DNA of 64,000 bases from an uncultured Bacilli bacterium (GTDB taxonomy: Bacteria > Bacillota_I > Bacilli_A > RFN20 > CAG-288). Under the pieces are notes generated by a model. The model was not told the DNA's origin. It saw only the letters and a program-made list of their open reading frames with translations, and did not search any database. The stretch covers positions 19,877 to 83,876 of the forward strand of contig CAKVBX010000002.1 of assembly GCA_934725685.1 (NCBI GenBank), in the 5' to 3' direction. The position numbers were made by a program, and so were the translations under genes. Position 1 is the stretch's first letter, and each line of letters opens with the position of its first letter. This document shows positions 34,754-43,137 of this stretch, piece after piece.

Positions 34754-35746
34754 ATGAAAAACAAAACCTTACGAAAGATGCTGATGAGTGTCGTCTTTCT
34801 GAGCAGTCTGGTCGGCTGCGGAAAAGAATCCGCACCGGAGACTGACAAGCCGACGGAGGAAAAGAAGACCGAACAGGCCGCCTCCAAATTCGATGCGACA
34901 AAGAAAGTCATCTGCTACACCAGAGACAAAGAGTCCGGGACCAGAGACGGTTTCTTCACCAAAATCGGACTCGAGAAGAACAAGAGTTCCAATGAGGGAC
35001 TTGTCGACGGCATTGTCGAAGCTACAAGCAACGGTAATATGATTCAGTGCATCAAGAACGATACCTATGGGCTTGGCTATATTTCCTTGGCATCACTAGA
35101 GAACTCCGGTGTCAAAGGACTCTCCTACGATGGCGTCGAACCGAAGGAAGCCAACGTTCTCAACAACACCTACGAACTGACAAGAAACTTCAATTACGTC
35201 ACAAGAAACGATTATGCTTCCGACAGCAAGGTCAAGCAAATCGTGGAAGCATTCGTCGCCTACTCCACGACTTTGGAAGGAAAGAGCATCATCAAACAGA
35301 ACGATGGAATTCTTTCCATCAGCAATACCGATAAACACTGGAAAGACATCAAGGCTTCCTATCCCATCGTGAACGAAAACAACGCCGGTATCACCGTCAA
35401 GTTCGGCGGTTCCACTTCCTGCGAGAAGATTGCCAAGGCGCTCACCGCTTCCTTCTCCCCTCTCTGCGGGAACTTCATCGCCCAGCACAATCATACCGGT
35501 TCCGGCGATGCCTATAAACATACCCAGGGTGCCAATAAGGATGATGCTAATGCCCTCGATGTCGGTTACCTTTCCCGTGAACTTTCTGCTTCGGAAACGG
35601 CCGCGGAAGGAACCTACGGGAAGATCTGTACCGATGCCATTGTTGCTGTCGCCAACAGCGAGAACCCATTGTCTTCCATTGATAAAGATACCCTGAAAGC
35701 AATTTATACCGGAGAGAAGACACTCTGGAATCAGATCATCGGATGA
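34754..35746 (+). CDS. pstS: Phosphate-binding lipoprotein PstS, circularly permuted
   Basis: This is a 330-residue lipoprotein that should capture phosphate outside the membrane for PstCAB. Lipobox LVGC (Cys22) is followed by a Glu/Lys/Thr linker. The order of the mature domain is unusual. Residues about 51-185 hold what is normally the second half of PstS: RDKESGTRDGF, EATSNGNMIQCI, GLGYISLASL, YELTRNFNYVT and LEGKSII. Residues about 212-330 hold the normal first half: KFGGSTSCEKIAKAL, HTGSGDA, DVGYLSREL and AIYTGEKTLWNQIIG, with the protein ending exactly where the canonical protein passes to SGTR. All phosphate-contact motifs (SGTR, GGSTS, TGSG) are kept. AGAGGT precedes the ATG at 34754. 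Confidence 0.88.
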   Translation: MKNKTLRKMLMSVVFLSSLVGCGKESAPETDKPTEEKKTEQAASKFDATKKVICYTRDKESGTRDGFFTKIGLEKNKSSNEGLVDGIVEATSNGNMIQCIKNDTYGLGYISLASLENSGVKGLSYDGVEPKEANVLNNTYELTRNFNYVTRNDYASDSKVKQIVEAFVAYSTTLEGKSIIKQNDGILSISNTDKHWKDIKASYPIVNENNAGITVKFGGSTSCEKIAKALTASFSPLCGNFIAQHNHTGSGDAYKHTQGANKDDANALDVGYLSRELSASETAAEGTYGKICTDAIVAVANSENPLSSIDKDTLKAIYTGEKTLWNQIIG

Positions 35747-36702
35747 GCTACCTCAATCGTTCCAATACCATCGAACGATCCAAGAGAATGGCAAAGGCGG
35801 ACAGGATTGTCCGCACTTTGCTGTTTTTGGTCTGCCTTTTTTCCGCAACCTTCATCATTTTCATCGTCGTCTTCATTTTCCTCAAGGGTATCAAGCCGTT
35901 TGTAAGCGATTATGAAATCGACGGAGAGAAGTTCCGTGTCAACTTCTTTTCGTTTCTTACCGGAAACGAATGGCTGAAAGGAAAAGCGGATTATTCGATC
36001 GGTTATATCATTTTCAATACGATTTATGTCGCTGTTCTCACGATGCTTCTGACGACACCAATCAGTATCTTCACCGCCTTGGTCATCGTCCGGATGAGTC
36101 CGAAGCCGGTATCTGCCGTTCTCAACAGCATCATAGAGATTTTAGCTTCGATTCCTTCCGTCATTTATGGAATGTTCGGCCTCGGTGTCGTCACTAAATG
36201 GGCAAAGAGTCTTTCCGAATTCTTCCACTATCAGTCCTCGGGTGGGCTCTCGACGTTTTCCGTCGTCATTGTTCTGACGATGATGTCAGTTCCGACCGTG
36301 ACGATGCTGACGGCGACGAGTCTGCGTGCCGTCGATCCTAATCTGGAAAAAGGGTCCTTCGCCCTCGGTGCGAGCCGTTCCGAGACGAATTTCCGCGTCA
36401 TTCTCCCTGCGGCGAAGTCTGGTATTTTCTCCGGTCTGATCCTTGGCCTTTCCCGTGCGATGGGAGAGGCGACGGCGGTCAGCATGGTCGCCGGCAACCG
36501 TCTCACCGGACCGAGCTACAACATATTCTCCACGACGAGGACGCTCACTTCGACGATGCTTTCCGGTATGGGAGAGGCAAGCGGACTGGATTATGACATC
36601 CGTTTCTCTGTCGGTATCATCCTGATTTTCCTGATTCTCTTCTTCAATCTGATGCTCAATCTTATGAAACGCCGCCTGGAGAAAGGGGGAAAACGAAGAT
36701 GA
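35743..36702 (+). CDS. pstC: Phosphate ABC transporter permease PstC
   Basis: This 319-residue membrane permease forms the phosphate channel with PstA. A first span at about 27-50 is followed by a short extracellular loop and the MetI-like core of five more spans; the coupling motif SFALGASRSETNFRVILPAA (EAA loop) contacts PstB. ASIPSVIYGMFGLG is typical of PstC. It overlaps pstS by 4 nt and pstA by 4 nt. Confidence 0.95.
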   Translation: MSYLNRSNTIERSKRMAKADRIVRTLLFLVCLFSATFIIFIVVFIFLKGIKPFVSDYEIDGEKFRVNFFSFLTGNEWLKGKADYSIGYIIFNTIYVAVLTMLLTTPISIFTALVIVRMSPKPVSAVLNSIIEILASIPSVIYGMFGLGVVTKWAKSLSEFFHYQSSGGLSTFSVVIVLTMMSVPTVTMLTATSLRAVDPNLEKGSFALGASRSETNFRVILPAAKSGIFSGLILGLSRAMGEATAVSMVAGNRLTGPSYNIFSTTRTLTSTMLSGMGEASGLDYDIRFSVGIILIFLILFFNLMLNLMKRRLEKGGKRR

Positions 36703-37922
36703 ATCTCTCCTCCCGTTCTCTGAAGATCAGAAAGGCGAAAGATATTCTACGTGATTCGAATGTCTATCTCTTTTCTCTCTTCGGCGTTCTGATTCTTGTC
36801 CTCATTCTCTTCTTTGTCTTTTCTAACGGCGCTTCCTATCTCACCCCTTCCTTCCTCACTTCCGATTATTATTCGACAAATACGACGGTGAGCTCTTCCG
36901 TCGATACGGCTGTCGGCACCTATGAGGATCCTGGAATCGACCATGTCTATTTCTCCACACGATGGGGAATCGGACTCGAAGATTCGACCGACCACGAAAA
37001 AAACAAAACGGTCATCATTACTTACATCGATAAGGATTCTCCCTTCAATCATCTGACCAATGAAGTCGATCAGTCCGAGGTGCGCTGTGAACTGAATCGT
37101 TCCGTCTCCACGTTGTTGCTTATCGATGATGAGGGCCTGATTTTCTTCGGAGAGACGAGAAAAGGGGCTGAAGAGGCTAGTAAGGAGTTCGACAGGGCGA
37201 AGAACATCTCCTCGATGATTCTTCATACCGAAGGCGGCGGAATCCGTGGTTCCCTTCTCTCGACTCTTTGGATGATCTTTCTCACGCTGATTATCGCTGT
37301 TCCTTTAGGAATCCTCAGTGCCGTCTATCTCTCCCTCATTGCCAAGCAGAACAAATTGACGGATGTCCTTCGATCCCTCATCGACATGTCCGGTGGTATT
37401 CCGACTATCATCTACGGCCTTGTCGGTGCCATCGTCTTCATTCCTCTCGTCTCATTCTTTTCCAAGAAAAACAATGGCTCTCTTCTCTCCGGCGCCCTGA
37501 CTCTGTCGGCCATGCTGCTTCCTGTCATCATCAAGACCACAGAGGAGGCAATCAAGACCGTTCCGCATTCCTATCGGGAAGGTTCCTTGGCTTTGGGCGC
37601 TTCCCAGACACAGACCATCTTCAAGGTAGTCCTTCCCAATGCCCTTCCGGGCATCCTGACTGCCGTTCTTCTTTCGGTGGGAAGAATCATCGGAGAATCG
37701 GCAGCCCTCATCTATTCGATGGGGACAACCATCAAGGATCATGTCATTCTGACGGAAGGAAGCGCAACACTCGCCCTCCACATCTACAAGCTTGTCGCTT
37801 TTGAGAATCCGAACTTCGGCGCCGCCTGTGCCATCTCCATCATCATTCTCGCCATCGATCTTGTCCTAAGTTTGTTCGTCAAGCTGATATCCTACCGCTT
37901 CATTAAGAAATTCAGGAGGTAA
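36699..37922 (+). CDS. pstA: Phosphate ABC transporter permease PstA with extra external domain
   Basis: This 407-residue permease pairs with PstC. It is about 110 residues longer than usual. After the first span (about 25-46) there is a roughly 130-residue polar region before the next span at about 187, probably an external loop domain (it contains DHVYFSTRWGIG and a later LLLIDDEGLIFFGE). The MetI-like core then follows with IPTIIYGLVGAIVF and the EAA loop EGSLALGASQTQTIFKVVLP. The insert is unmatched to a domain I know. Confidence 0.92.
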   Translation: MNLSSRSLKIRKAKDILRDSNVYLFSLFGVLILVLILFFVFSNGASYLTPSFLTSDYYSTNTTVSSSVDTAVGTYEDPGIDHVYFSTRWGIGLEDSTDHEKNKTVIITYIDKDSPFNHLTNEVDQSEVRCELNRSVSTLLLIDDEGLIFFGETRKGAEEASKEFDRAKNISSMILHTEGGGIRGSLLSTLWMIFLTLIIAVPLGILSAVYLSLIAKQNKLTDVLRSLIDMSGGIPTIIYGLVGAIVFIPLVSFFSKKNNGSLLSGALTLSAMLLPVIIKTTEEAIKTVPHSYREGSLALGASQTQTIFKVVLPNALPGILTAVLLSVGRIIGESAALIYSMGTTIKDHVILTEGSATLALHIYKLVAFENPNFGAACAISIIILAIDLVLSLFVKLISYRFIKKFRR

Positions 37923-37925
37923 AGA

Positions 37926-38699
37926 ATGGAAGCAAACAATACCAAAGAGAAAGACATCATTTTCGAAGTGGAGAAACTCAATCTCTCCTACGGAGAAAAG
38001 CATGTCCTTCACGATATCGATATGAAAGTCGAGAAGAATCATGTGACCGCCTTCATCGGACCTTCTGGATGCGGAAAATCGACCTTCCTCAGGTGTCTCA
38101 ACCGGATGAACGATCTGATTCCTGGATGCAAAGTGACGGGAAAAATCGAATATCTCGGGAAAGACATCACTTCCTATAACCCCATGGTCCTCCGTACCAT
38201 CATCGGCATGGTGTTTCAGCAGCCCAATCCCTTCCCAATGTCCATCTACGACAATGTGGTCTATGGTCCGAAATGCCAGGGATTCAAGGACAAGAAAAAA
38301 CTGATGGAACTCTGTGAGTCTTCTTTACGGAAAGCCGGTCTCTTCGAGGAAGTCAAAGACCGATTGAAGGATTCCGCACTCTCCCTTTCGGGCGGACAGC
38401 AGCAGCGTCTTTGTATCGCCAGAGCCATCGCTATGGAACCGGATGTCATTCTGATGGATGAACCCACATCCGCCCTCGATCCGATTGCCACAAAGAAAAT
38501 CGAGGACCTCATTCTGGAACTGAAGAAAGACTACTCCATTCTCATTGTCACGCACAATATGCAGCAGGCTTCGAGAATCTCGGATGATACAGCCTTCTTC
38601 ATGCTTGGCAATCTCGTGGAATTCAATGAGACCGTCGAACTATTCTCCCATCCGAAGGAGAAGAAGACGGAAGACTATATCACGGGTCGGTTCGGATAA
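37926..38699 (+). CDS. pstB: Phosphate ABC transporter ATPase PstB
   Basis: This 257-residue ATPase has Walker [10 protein letters not shown] (about 44-52), the Q-loop [16 protein letters not shown] typical of PstB, signature LSGGQQQR, Walker [14 protein letters not shown] and the switch His in VTHNMQQ. It hydrolyses ATP to power PstSCA uptake. AGGAGG precedes the start. Confidence 0.97.
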   Translation: MEANNTKEKDIIFEVEKLNLSYGEKHVLHDIDMKVEKNHVTAFIGPSGCGKSTFLRCLNRMNDLIPGCKVTGKIEYLGKDITSYNPMVLRTIIGMVFQQPNPFPMSIYDNVVYGPKCQGFKDKKKLMELCESSLRKAGLFEEVKDRLKDSALSLSGGQQQRLCIARAIAMEPDVILMDEPTSALDPIATKKIEDLILELKKDYSILIVTHNMQQASRISDDTAFFMLGNLVEFNETVELFSHPKEKKTEDYITGRFG

Positions 38700-38717
38700 A
38701 CAGAAAGGAAATCACTT

Positions 38718-39359
38718 ATGGAACTCAAAGAAGAAATCAGCCATCTCAATTCTCTCATCACCCAGATGGCAGGCGTTGTCGAAAAGAATCTGTTCTATGC
38801 CTTCGACGTCTATCTCAACTATGACAATAACAAGTATTATCCCGCCGTCGATGACGACAAGGTGAATGCCTATGAACGATGGATCGAAGCCGATGCCCTC
38901 CACATTATGCTCAAGGAAAAACTCTATGCCTCCGATCTGCGCGTCGTCACCGGAATCATGAGCATGGTTCAGGATATGGAACGGCTCGGTGACCATGCCA
39001 AGGACATTCTCGAATTCTCTCTTAAGGTCAAGAATGCCAACCGGAACCAGCCGGAAATCGAGAATCTGGTCGAATTTGTCATCCGCATGGTCAAGGACAG
39101 TGTCAGAAGCTACATGGAAGAGGATGAGAATCTCGCACGGGATGTCATTCTCCGGGATGACCATGTCGATGAAGAGTATGCCAAGCTCATCGATGTCCTC
39201 ATCAAAAAGCAGAAAGACAGAGAAATTTCATCGGAATTTACAATCTATACTGCCCTCGTAGTAAAATATATAGAGCGGATTGCAGACCACGCTACCAATA
39301 TCGCCGAATGGGTCATCTATATTCTCACCGGCTTCTATAAAGACAAGCAGGTCATCTAG
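38718..39359 (+). CDS. phoU: Phosphate transport regulator PhoU
   Basis: This is a 213-residue all-helical protein made of two PhoU three-helix bundles (about 5-95 and 110-205). The metal-cluster motifs are seen as DMERLGDHAKDI and KYIERIADHATNIAEWVIY. PhoU links Pst activity to the PhoR kinase and damps phosphate uptake. AGAAAGGA lies upstream of the ATG. It sits between pstB and the phoP-phoR pair. Confidence 0.95.
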   Translation: MELKEEISHLNSLITQMAGVVEKNLFYAFDVYLNYDNNKYYPAVDDDKVNAYERWIEADALHIMLKEKLYASDLRVVTGIMSMVQDMERLGDHAKDILEFSLKVKNANRNQPEIENLVEFVIRMVKDSVRSYMEEDENLARDVILRDDHVDEEYAKLIDVLIKKQKDREISSEFTIYTALVVKYIERIADHATNIAEWVIYILTGFYKDKQVI

Positions 39360-39367
39360 GAGGGCAC

Positions 39368-40027
39368 ATGAAGATCATTTATTCCATCGAAGACGACACC
39401 GATATTGCAAAAATCATCAATGTTTCCCTGACGAAAGCCGGCTATCTCGTGACAACCTTCCCGGATACCAAATCATTCTGGGAAGCTTTTTCTGCTAAGA
39501 AACCGAACTTGATTCTTCTCGATCTTATGCTTCCCGATGGAAACGGCATGGATGTTCTCCGTACTCTGAGAAGCAACAGTGAAAACAACAACATCAAGAT
39601 CATTATCATCTCCGCGAGAAGAATGACGATGGACAAGGTAGAAGGACTCGATTGTGGTGCGGACGACTATATCGAAAAGCCGTTCGACATTCTTGAACTC
39701 ATCTCCCGCGTCAATGCCCGATTCCGTCTCGACCACGAAGTGCTGAAATATCAGGATATCGAACTAGATGTCAACCGTCACATCTGCACCTATAAGAAGA
39801 ATCCGGTTGAACTGACCAATACCGAATTCTCAATTCTTCGCCTTCTAATGGAGAACATCGGCAAAGCGATCACCCGCGAGGAAATCTATCACCAGTTCTA
39901 CGACCATGATGACATGGTCGAAAGCCGTGCCATCGACATGCATATCGCTTCCCTCAGAAAGAAACTCAACGATAAAGAGAACCATACAATCCGTACCATT
40001 TATGGTGTCGGATACATCATCGGATGA
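39368..40027 (+). CDS. phoP: Phosphate response regulator (OmpR family)
   Basis: This 219-residue regulator has a receiver domain with the phosphorylated Asp52 (ILLDLMLPDG), the acidic pocket EDD at 8-10 and Lys in IEKPF, then an OmpR-type winged-helix DNA-binding domain (TNTEFSILRLLMEN ... SLRKKLND). It should bind the Pho repeats before pstS when phosphate is scarce. The start has AGGAGG; the stop overlaps phoR by 4 nt. Confidence 0.93.
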   Translation: MKIIYSIEDDTDIAKIINVSLTKAGYLVTTFPDTKSFWEAFSAKKPNLILLDLMLPDGNGMDVLRTLRSNSENNNIKIIIISARRMTMDKVEGLDCGADDYIEKPFDILELISRVNARFRLDHEVLKYQDIELDVNRHICTYKKNPVELTNTEFSILRLLMENIGKAITREEIYHQFYDHDDMVESRAIDMHIASLRKKLNDKENHTIRTIYGVGYIIG

Positions 40028-41763
40028 AGCGGAAAATCATTCTCTCTCACTTCATCTCCTTGCTGCTTTCTTTTGCTATGATGCTGACTTTAGTTTGCAT
40101 CTCTGTTGATAATGTAAATAGGAAAAACACTGAAAATTCGATTCGAAGCAATCTCTATCTTACTAGAGAGGTTTTCAATCAAAAACGCCTTTCGAATACC
40201 CGCATGTTTGCTATAGTCAGCTCCGCTGACACGATGAAAGCATCCAACTCTGATATCCGTCTCACTTTCCTCGATAAGGATGGTGAAGTTTTATATGATA
40301 ATGATGAAGTCAGCCAAGAGAATCATCTTGAACGGCCGGAGATTCAGCATCTCGGCACCTTGTATTACCGTCATTCCGATACCCTGAACATCGATATGGT
40401 CTATCTTGCGACCTATCTTTCTAGCGATGCCATTTATATCCGTATCGCCATGCCGCTCAAATCGATGAATTCTTTGATTTACCAAATCATCCTCGGCTCC
40501 TCTCTTTCCATGATTATTATTCTCATCATGGTTTTCTTCTTCGACTATTTCTTCATCGATAAGGAACTCAGGCCCTTAAAAGAAGGCAGTCAGAAACTGT
40601 CACGTCTTGTTTCCCTCGATCCTAATGAAACAAAGAATGAAATCGAAAGCATCACGGAGAGTATTAACGTCGCCGAAAAACTGATTCAGGAAAAGGTCGA
40701 TGATCTGACTGAAGAAAAGGAAAAGCTGAACTATATCATCTCTACCATGAGCCAAGGTCTTGTCATTCTCGACAGCAAAGAGAACATTCTGCTTCTCAAC
40801 CTGACTGCGGAAAAGATTTTCCATGTCGGAAGCGTTAAGACTCTGTCTAAGCTTACGATCATTCCGGAACTTTATACGCTCTATCACCACGCTTTGGAAA
40901 ACCGGGAAGAGAATGTCGTTCTTATCATCAACGACCGCCGGTATCTTGTCTCCACGCATCCGATCGGTAACGTCTGGGTGAGAGAAGGAGAGAAAGGATG
41001 TTCCCTTCTTTTCGTCGATGTCTCGGAAGCGCAGAGACTCGAGACGGCAAAGAAGGACTTCTTCGCCAACGCCTCCCATGAACTCAAATCCCCGCTCACT
41101 TCGATTCTCGGCTACACTCAGATGATCAAGGAAGGCTTCCTCACGGAGCAATCCGAAGTGGAGGATGCTCTCAGCAAGATTCAGTCGGAAGGAAAACGAA
41201 TGAACGAAATCATCATCGGAATGCTCGAACTCTCCAGACTCGAGAGCGAGGACCGGGAGGAAGATCCTGAAGAGAACAGTCTCCGTGAGATTGTGGAGGA
41301 AGAAATCCGCTTCTTCGAAGTGGAAGCAATGAACAAGAAAATCGATGTCAATGTCTCCGGAAGCACCTTCCCGGTCTATGGACCGAGAGAAGATCTTCTT
41401 TCCTTGGTGAAGAACCTATTGGAGAATGCAATCCGTTACAATCTGGAAGGCGGAAGAGTCGGAATCACTCTTGTTCCGGGAAAGAGGACGTTACGCATCA
41501 CCGATACCGGCATTGGTATCCCCAAGGAAGATCAGGAACGCATCTTTGAACGTTTCTACCGTGTCGATAAGGCGAGAAGCAGAAAACTCGGCGGCACCGG
41601 TCTCGGACTCAGCATCGTCAAACATATCTGCAACAATAACGGAATCACCCTGAGGCTGGAATCGGAAGTCAACAAAGGGACGACCTTCTTATTGACTTTT
41701 CCCACCAGAGAAGAACTCACCATCTCCGGAAAGAAGAATGATCATGAAAAAGGCACCCTATAG
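40024..41763 (+). CDS. phoR: Phosphate sensor histidine kinase
   Basis: This is a 579-residue membrane kinase. Two spans (about 7-28 and 155-178) bracket an external sensor region, followed by a HAMP-like linker, a PAS-like segment (about 240-330), the HisKA box SHELKSPLTS with His352, and a HATPase domain with N box LLENAIRYN, G1 DTGIGIP and G2 GGTGLGLSIV. The operon and domain order match PhoR of Firmicutes. The final 26 nt overlap the next gene. Confidence 0.92.
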   Translation: MKRKIILSHFISLLLSFAMMLTLVCISVDNVNRKNTENSIRSNLYLTREVFNQKRLSNTRMFAIVSSADTMKASNSDIRLTFLDKDGEVLYDNDEVSQENHLERPEIQHLGTLYYRHSDTLNIDMVYLATYLSSDAIYIRIAMPLKSMNSLIYQIILGSSLSMIIILIMVFFFDYFFIDKELRPLKEGSQKLSRLVSLDPNETKNEIESITESINVAEKLIQEKVDDLTEEKEKLNYIISTMSQGLVILDSKENILLLNLTAEKIFHVGSVKTLSKLTIIPELYTLYHHALENREENVVLIINDRRYLVSTHPIGNVWVREGEKGCSLLFVDVSEAQRLETAKKDFFANASHELKSPLTSILGYTQMIKEGFLTEQSEVEDALSKIQSEGKRMNEIIIGMLELSRLESEDREEDPEENSLREIVEEEIRFFEVEAMNKKIDVNVSGSTFPVYGPREDLLSLVKNLLENAIRYNLEGGRVGITLVPGKRTLRITDTGIGIPKEDQERIFERFYRVDKARSRKLGGTGLGLSIVKHICNNNGITLRLESEVNKGTTFLLTFPTREELTISGKKNDHEKGTL

Positions 41764-42421
41764 GATTCTTTATGAAGACGATAGTCTTCTTGTGGTCTAT
41801 AAAGAACGGGATGTGTTTTCCGTGATGACCGAGGATGTGAAGACAAAGCATCATAATCTCTATTTCTATCTTCAGTGCTACGCAAGAAGAAAACAGGAGA
41901 AGGTCTTTCTTGTACACCGCTTGGATTTTGAGACTAGCGGTGTGATGGTTTTTGCCAAGGAGAAAGAAACGTGCCATCTTCTGAGAGAGACATTTGAAAA
42001 CAGAGAGGTGGAACGGCGCTATGAAGCGGTCGTAAAGGAGAGTCTTCCTTCCGATTTCCATCAAACCGTGACCCAGTACCTTAGGGAAGAAAAAAATACC
42101 TATCAGGTCTGCGAAGATCGGAAAAACGGAAAAGAAGCCGTCACGGAGATATCCTATGCCAATCCGATCCAGATTGGTACGGCTTTGGACATCCGGATTG
42201 AGACAGGAAGGAAAAATCAGATTCGCATGGCCTTACACTATCTTGGGCTCACTCTGATCGGGGATCGGCGTTACAGCAAGGATGAAGCCAAGCGGATGTA
42301 TCTGAACGCCTATTCGCTTACCTTTCCGGAAAAACTCAATCTGAAAGAGCGCGTTTTCTCTGTCAGTCCTCTCTGGATCATCGCTCCTTCTTGTAAAGAG
42401 GATAAGAAACCGATAGAATAG
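41738..42421 (+). CDS. RluA-family pseudouridine synthase (no S4 domain)
   Basis: This 227-residue pseudouridine synthase has the catalytic motif VHRLDFETSG with the conserved Asp and the substrate motif GRKNQIRMALHYLG. It lacks an S4 domain, unlike RluD at 12189, and resembles the short RluA/YjbO-type proteins that act on rRNA or tRNA; the target is unknown. The ATG at 41738 has GGAAAGAAGA immediately before it; the ATG at 41744 is an alternative. Its start lies inside phoR, so it is at the end of the phosphate operon transcript without an obvious functional link. Confidence 0.85.
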   Translation: MIMKKAPYRILYEDDSLLVVYKERDVFSVMTEDVKTKHHNLYFYLQCYARRKQEKVFLVHRLDFETSGVMVFAKEKETCHLLRETFENREVERRYEAVVKESLPSDFHQTVTQYLREEKNTYQVCEDRKNGKEAVTEISYANPIQIGTALDIRIETGRKNQIRMALHYLGLTLIGDRRYSKDEAKRMYLNAYSLTFPEKLNLKERVFSVSPLWIIAPSCKEDKKPIE

Positions 42422-42426
42422 GACCC

Positions 42427-43029
42427 ATGCGAAAACATTCCACAATTCACAGGCTTGCTCTCATCAGTGTCTTCGCCGCACTTTATGTGATTCTCTGTCT
42501 TCTCGACATCAATATCGGAAGAATCAAGTTCACCCTTGCGGCGACGGTCGTCTATTTTGCCGCCTTCTGCCTTCCGACAGGGGATTGTTTTCTGTTGGTC
42601 CTCCTCGGGGTGTTCGTTGACCAGCTCATCTACGGACTCAGCCCGACCACCCTCATCTGGATGTTCCCTCCTTTTATCAGACCGCTCCTCATCTCTCCGC
42701 TCCGTGCACTCTTTGCAAGAAACGGAGAAGTTCTCGACGAAAAGAAGATGCTTTCCGTTTTCTTGGTTCTCATCTCATCACTCCTGACCACGTTTTCTAA
42801 TACCGGTGCATTAATTCTTGATTCTCTGATTATCGGTTATCCGTATCAGGCAATCCTCTATGATGTCCTAATTCAGGCCCTCATCACTATGGTGACCGGC
42901 GGTGTCGAGATTGTCCTTCTCTTTCCGCTCTTCCGTGCACTGAGGAAAGCTGGATTCATCGAAGACGGAAACCAGCTGAGAAAAAAGATGTTCGAACGTA
43001 CTCTGAAAGAGTCAGAGAAAGCGAAATGA
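42427..43029 (+). CDS. ECF transporter S-component (probably folate type)
   Basis: This is a 200-residue membrane protein with about six spans. Start RLALISVFAALYVILCLLDI and the pattern GRIKFTLAATVVYFAAFCLP..LVLLGVFVDQLIYG resemble the ECF S-components of the FolT/QueT group, which bind a vitamin and dock to the EcfAAT module. The ECF module is not in this window. It starts 5 nt after the pseudouridine synthase gene and is followed by a terminator. The substrate is a tentative family guess. Confidence 0.75.
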   Translation: MRKHSTIHRLALISVFAALYVILCLLDINIGRIKFTLAATVVYFAAFCLPTGDCFLLVLLGVFVDQLIYGLSPTTLIWMFPPFIRPLLISPLRALFARNGEVLDEKKMLSVFLVLISSLLTTFSNTGALILDSLIIGYPYQAILYDVLIQALITMVTGGVEIVLLFPLFRALRKAGFIEDGNQLRKKMFERTLKESEKAK

Positions 43030-43051
43030 TTCTTTTCTGCTTATTCTGACA

Positions 43052-43085
43052 GATAAAAACACCTGGTAATCCAGGTGTTTTTATC
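43052..43085 (+). terminator. Terminator of the pst operon read-through unit
   Basis: GATAAAAACACCTGG and CCAGGTGTTTTTATC form a perfect 15-bp stem with a TAAT loop and T run. Confidence 0.9.
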
Positions 43086-43088
43086 ATG

Positions 43089-43119
43089 AAAAAAGACACT
43101 GCTCCGAAGAGCAGTGTCC
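43089..43119 (-). terminator. Terminator of the nfnAB operon
   Basis: GACACTGCTC-CGAA-GAGCAGTGTC, followed on the minus strand by six T residues, 18 nt after the nfnB stop. Confidence 0.9.
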
Positions 43120-43137
43120 ATTGTGTCTGAAAAAAGT

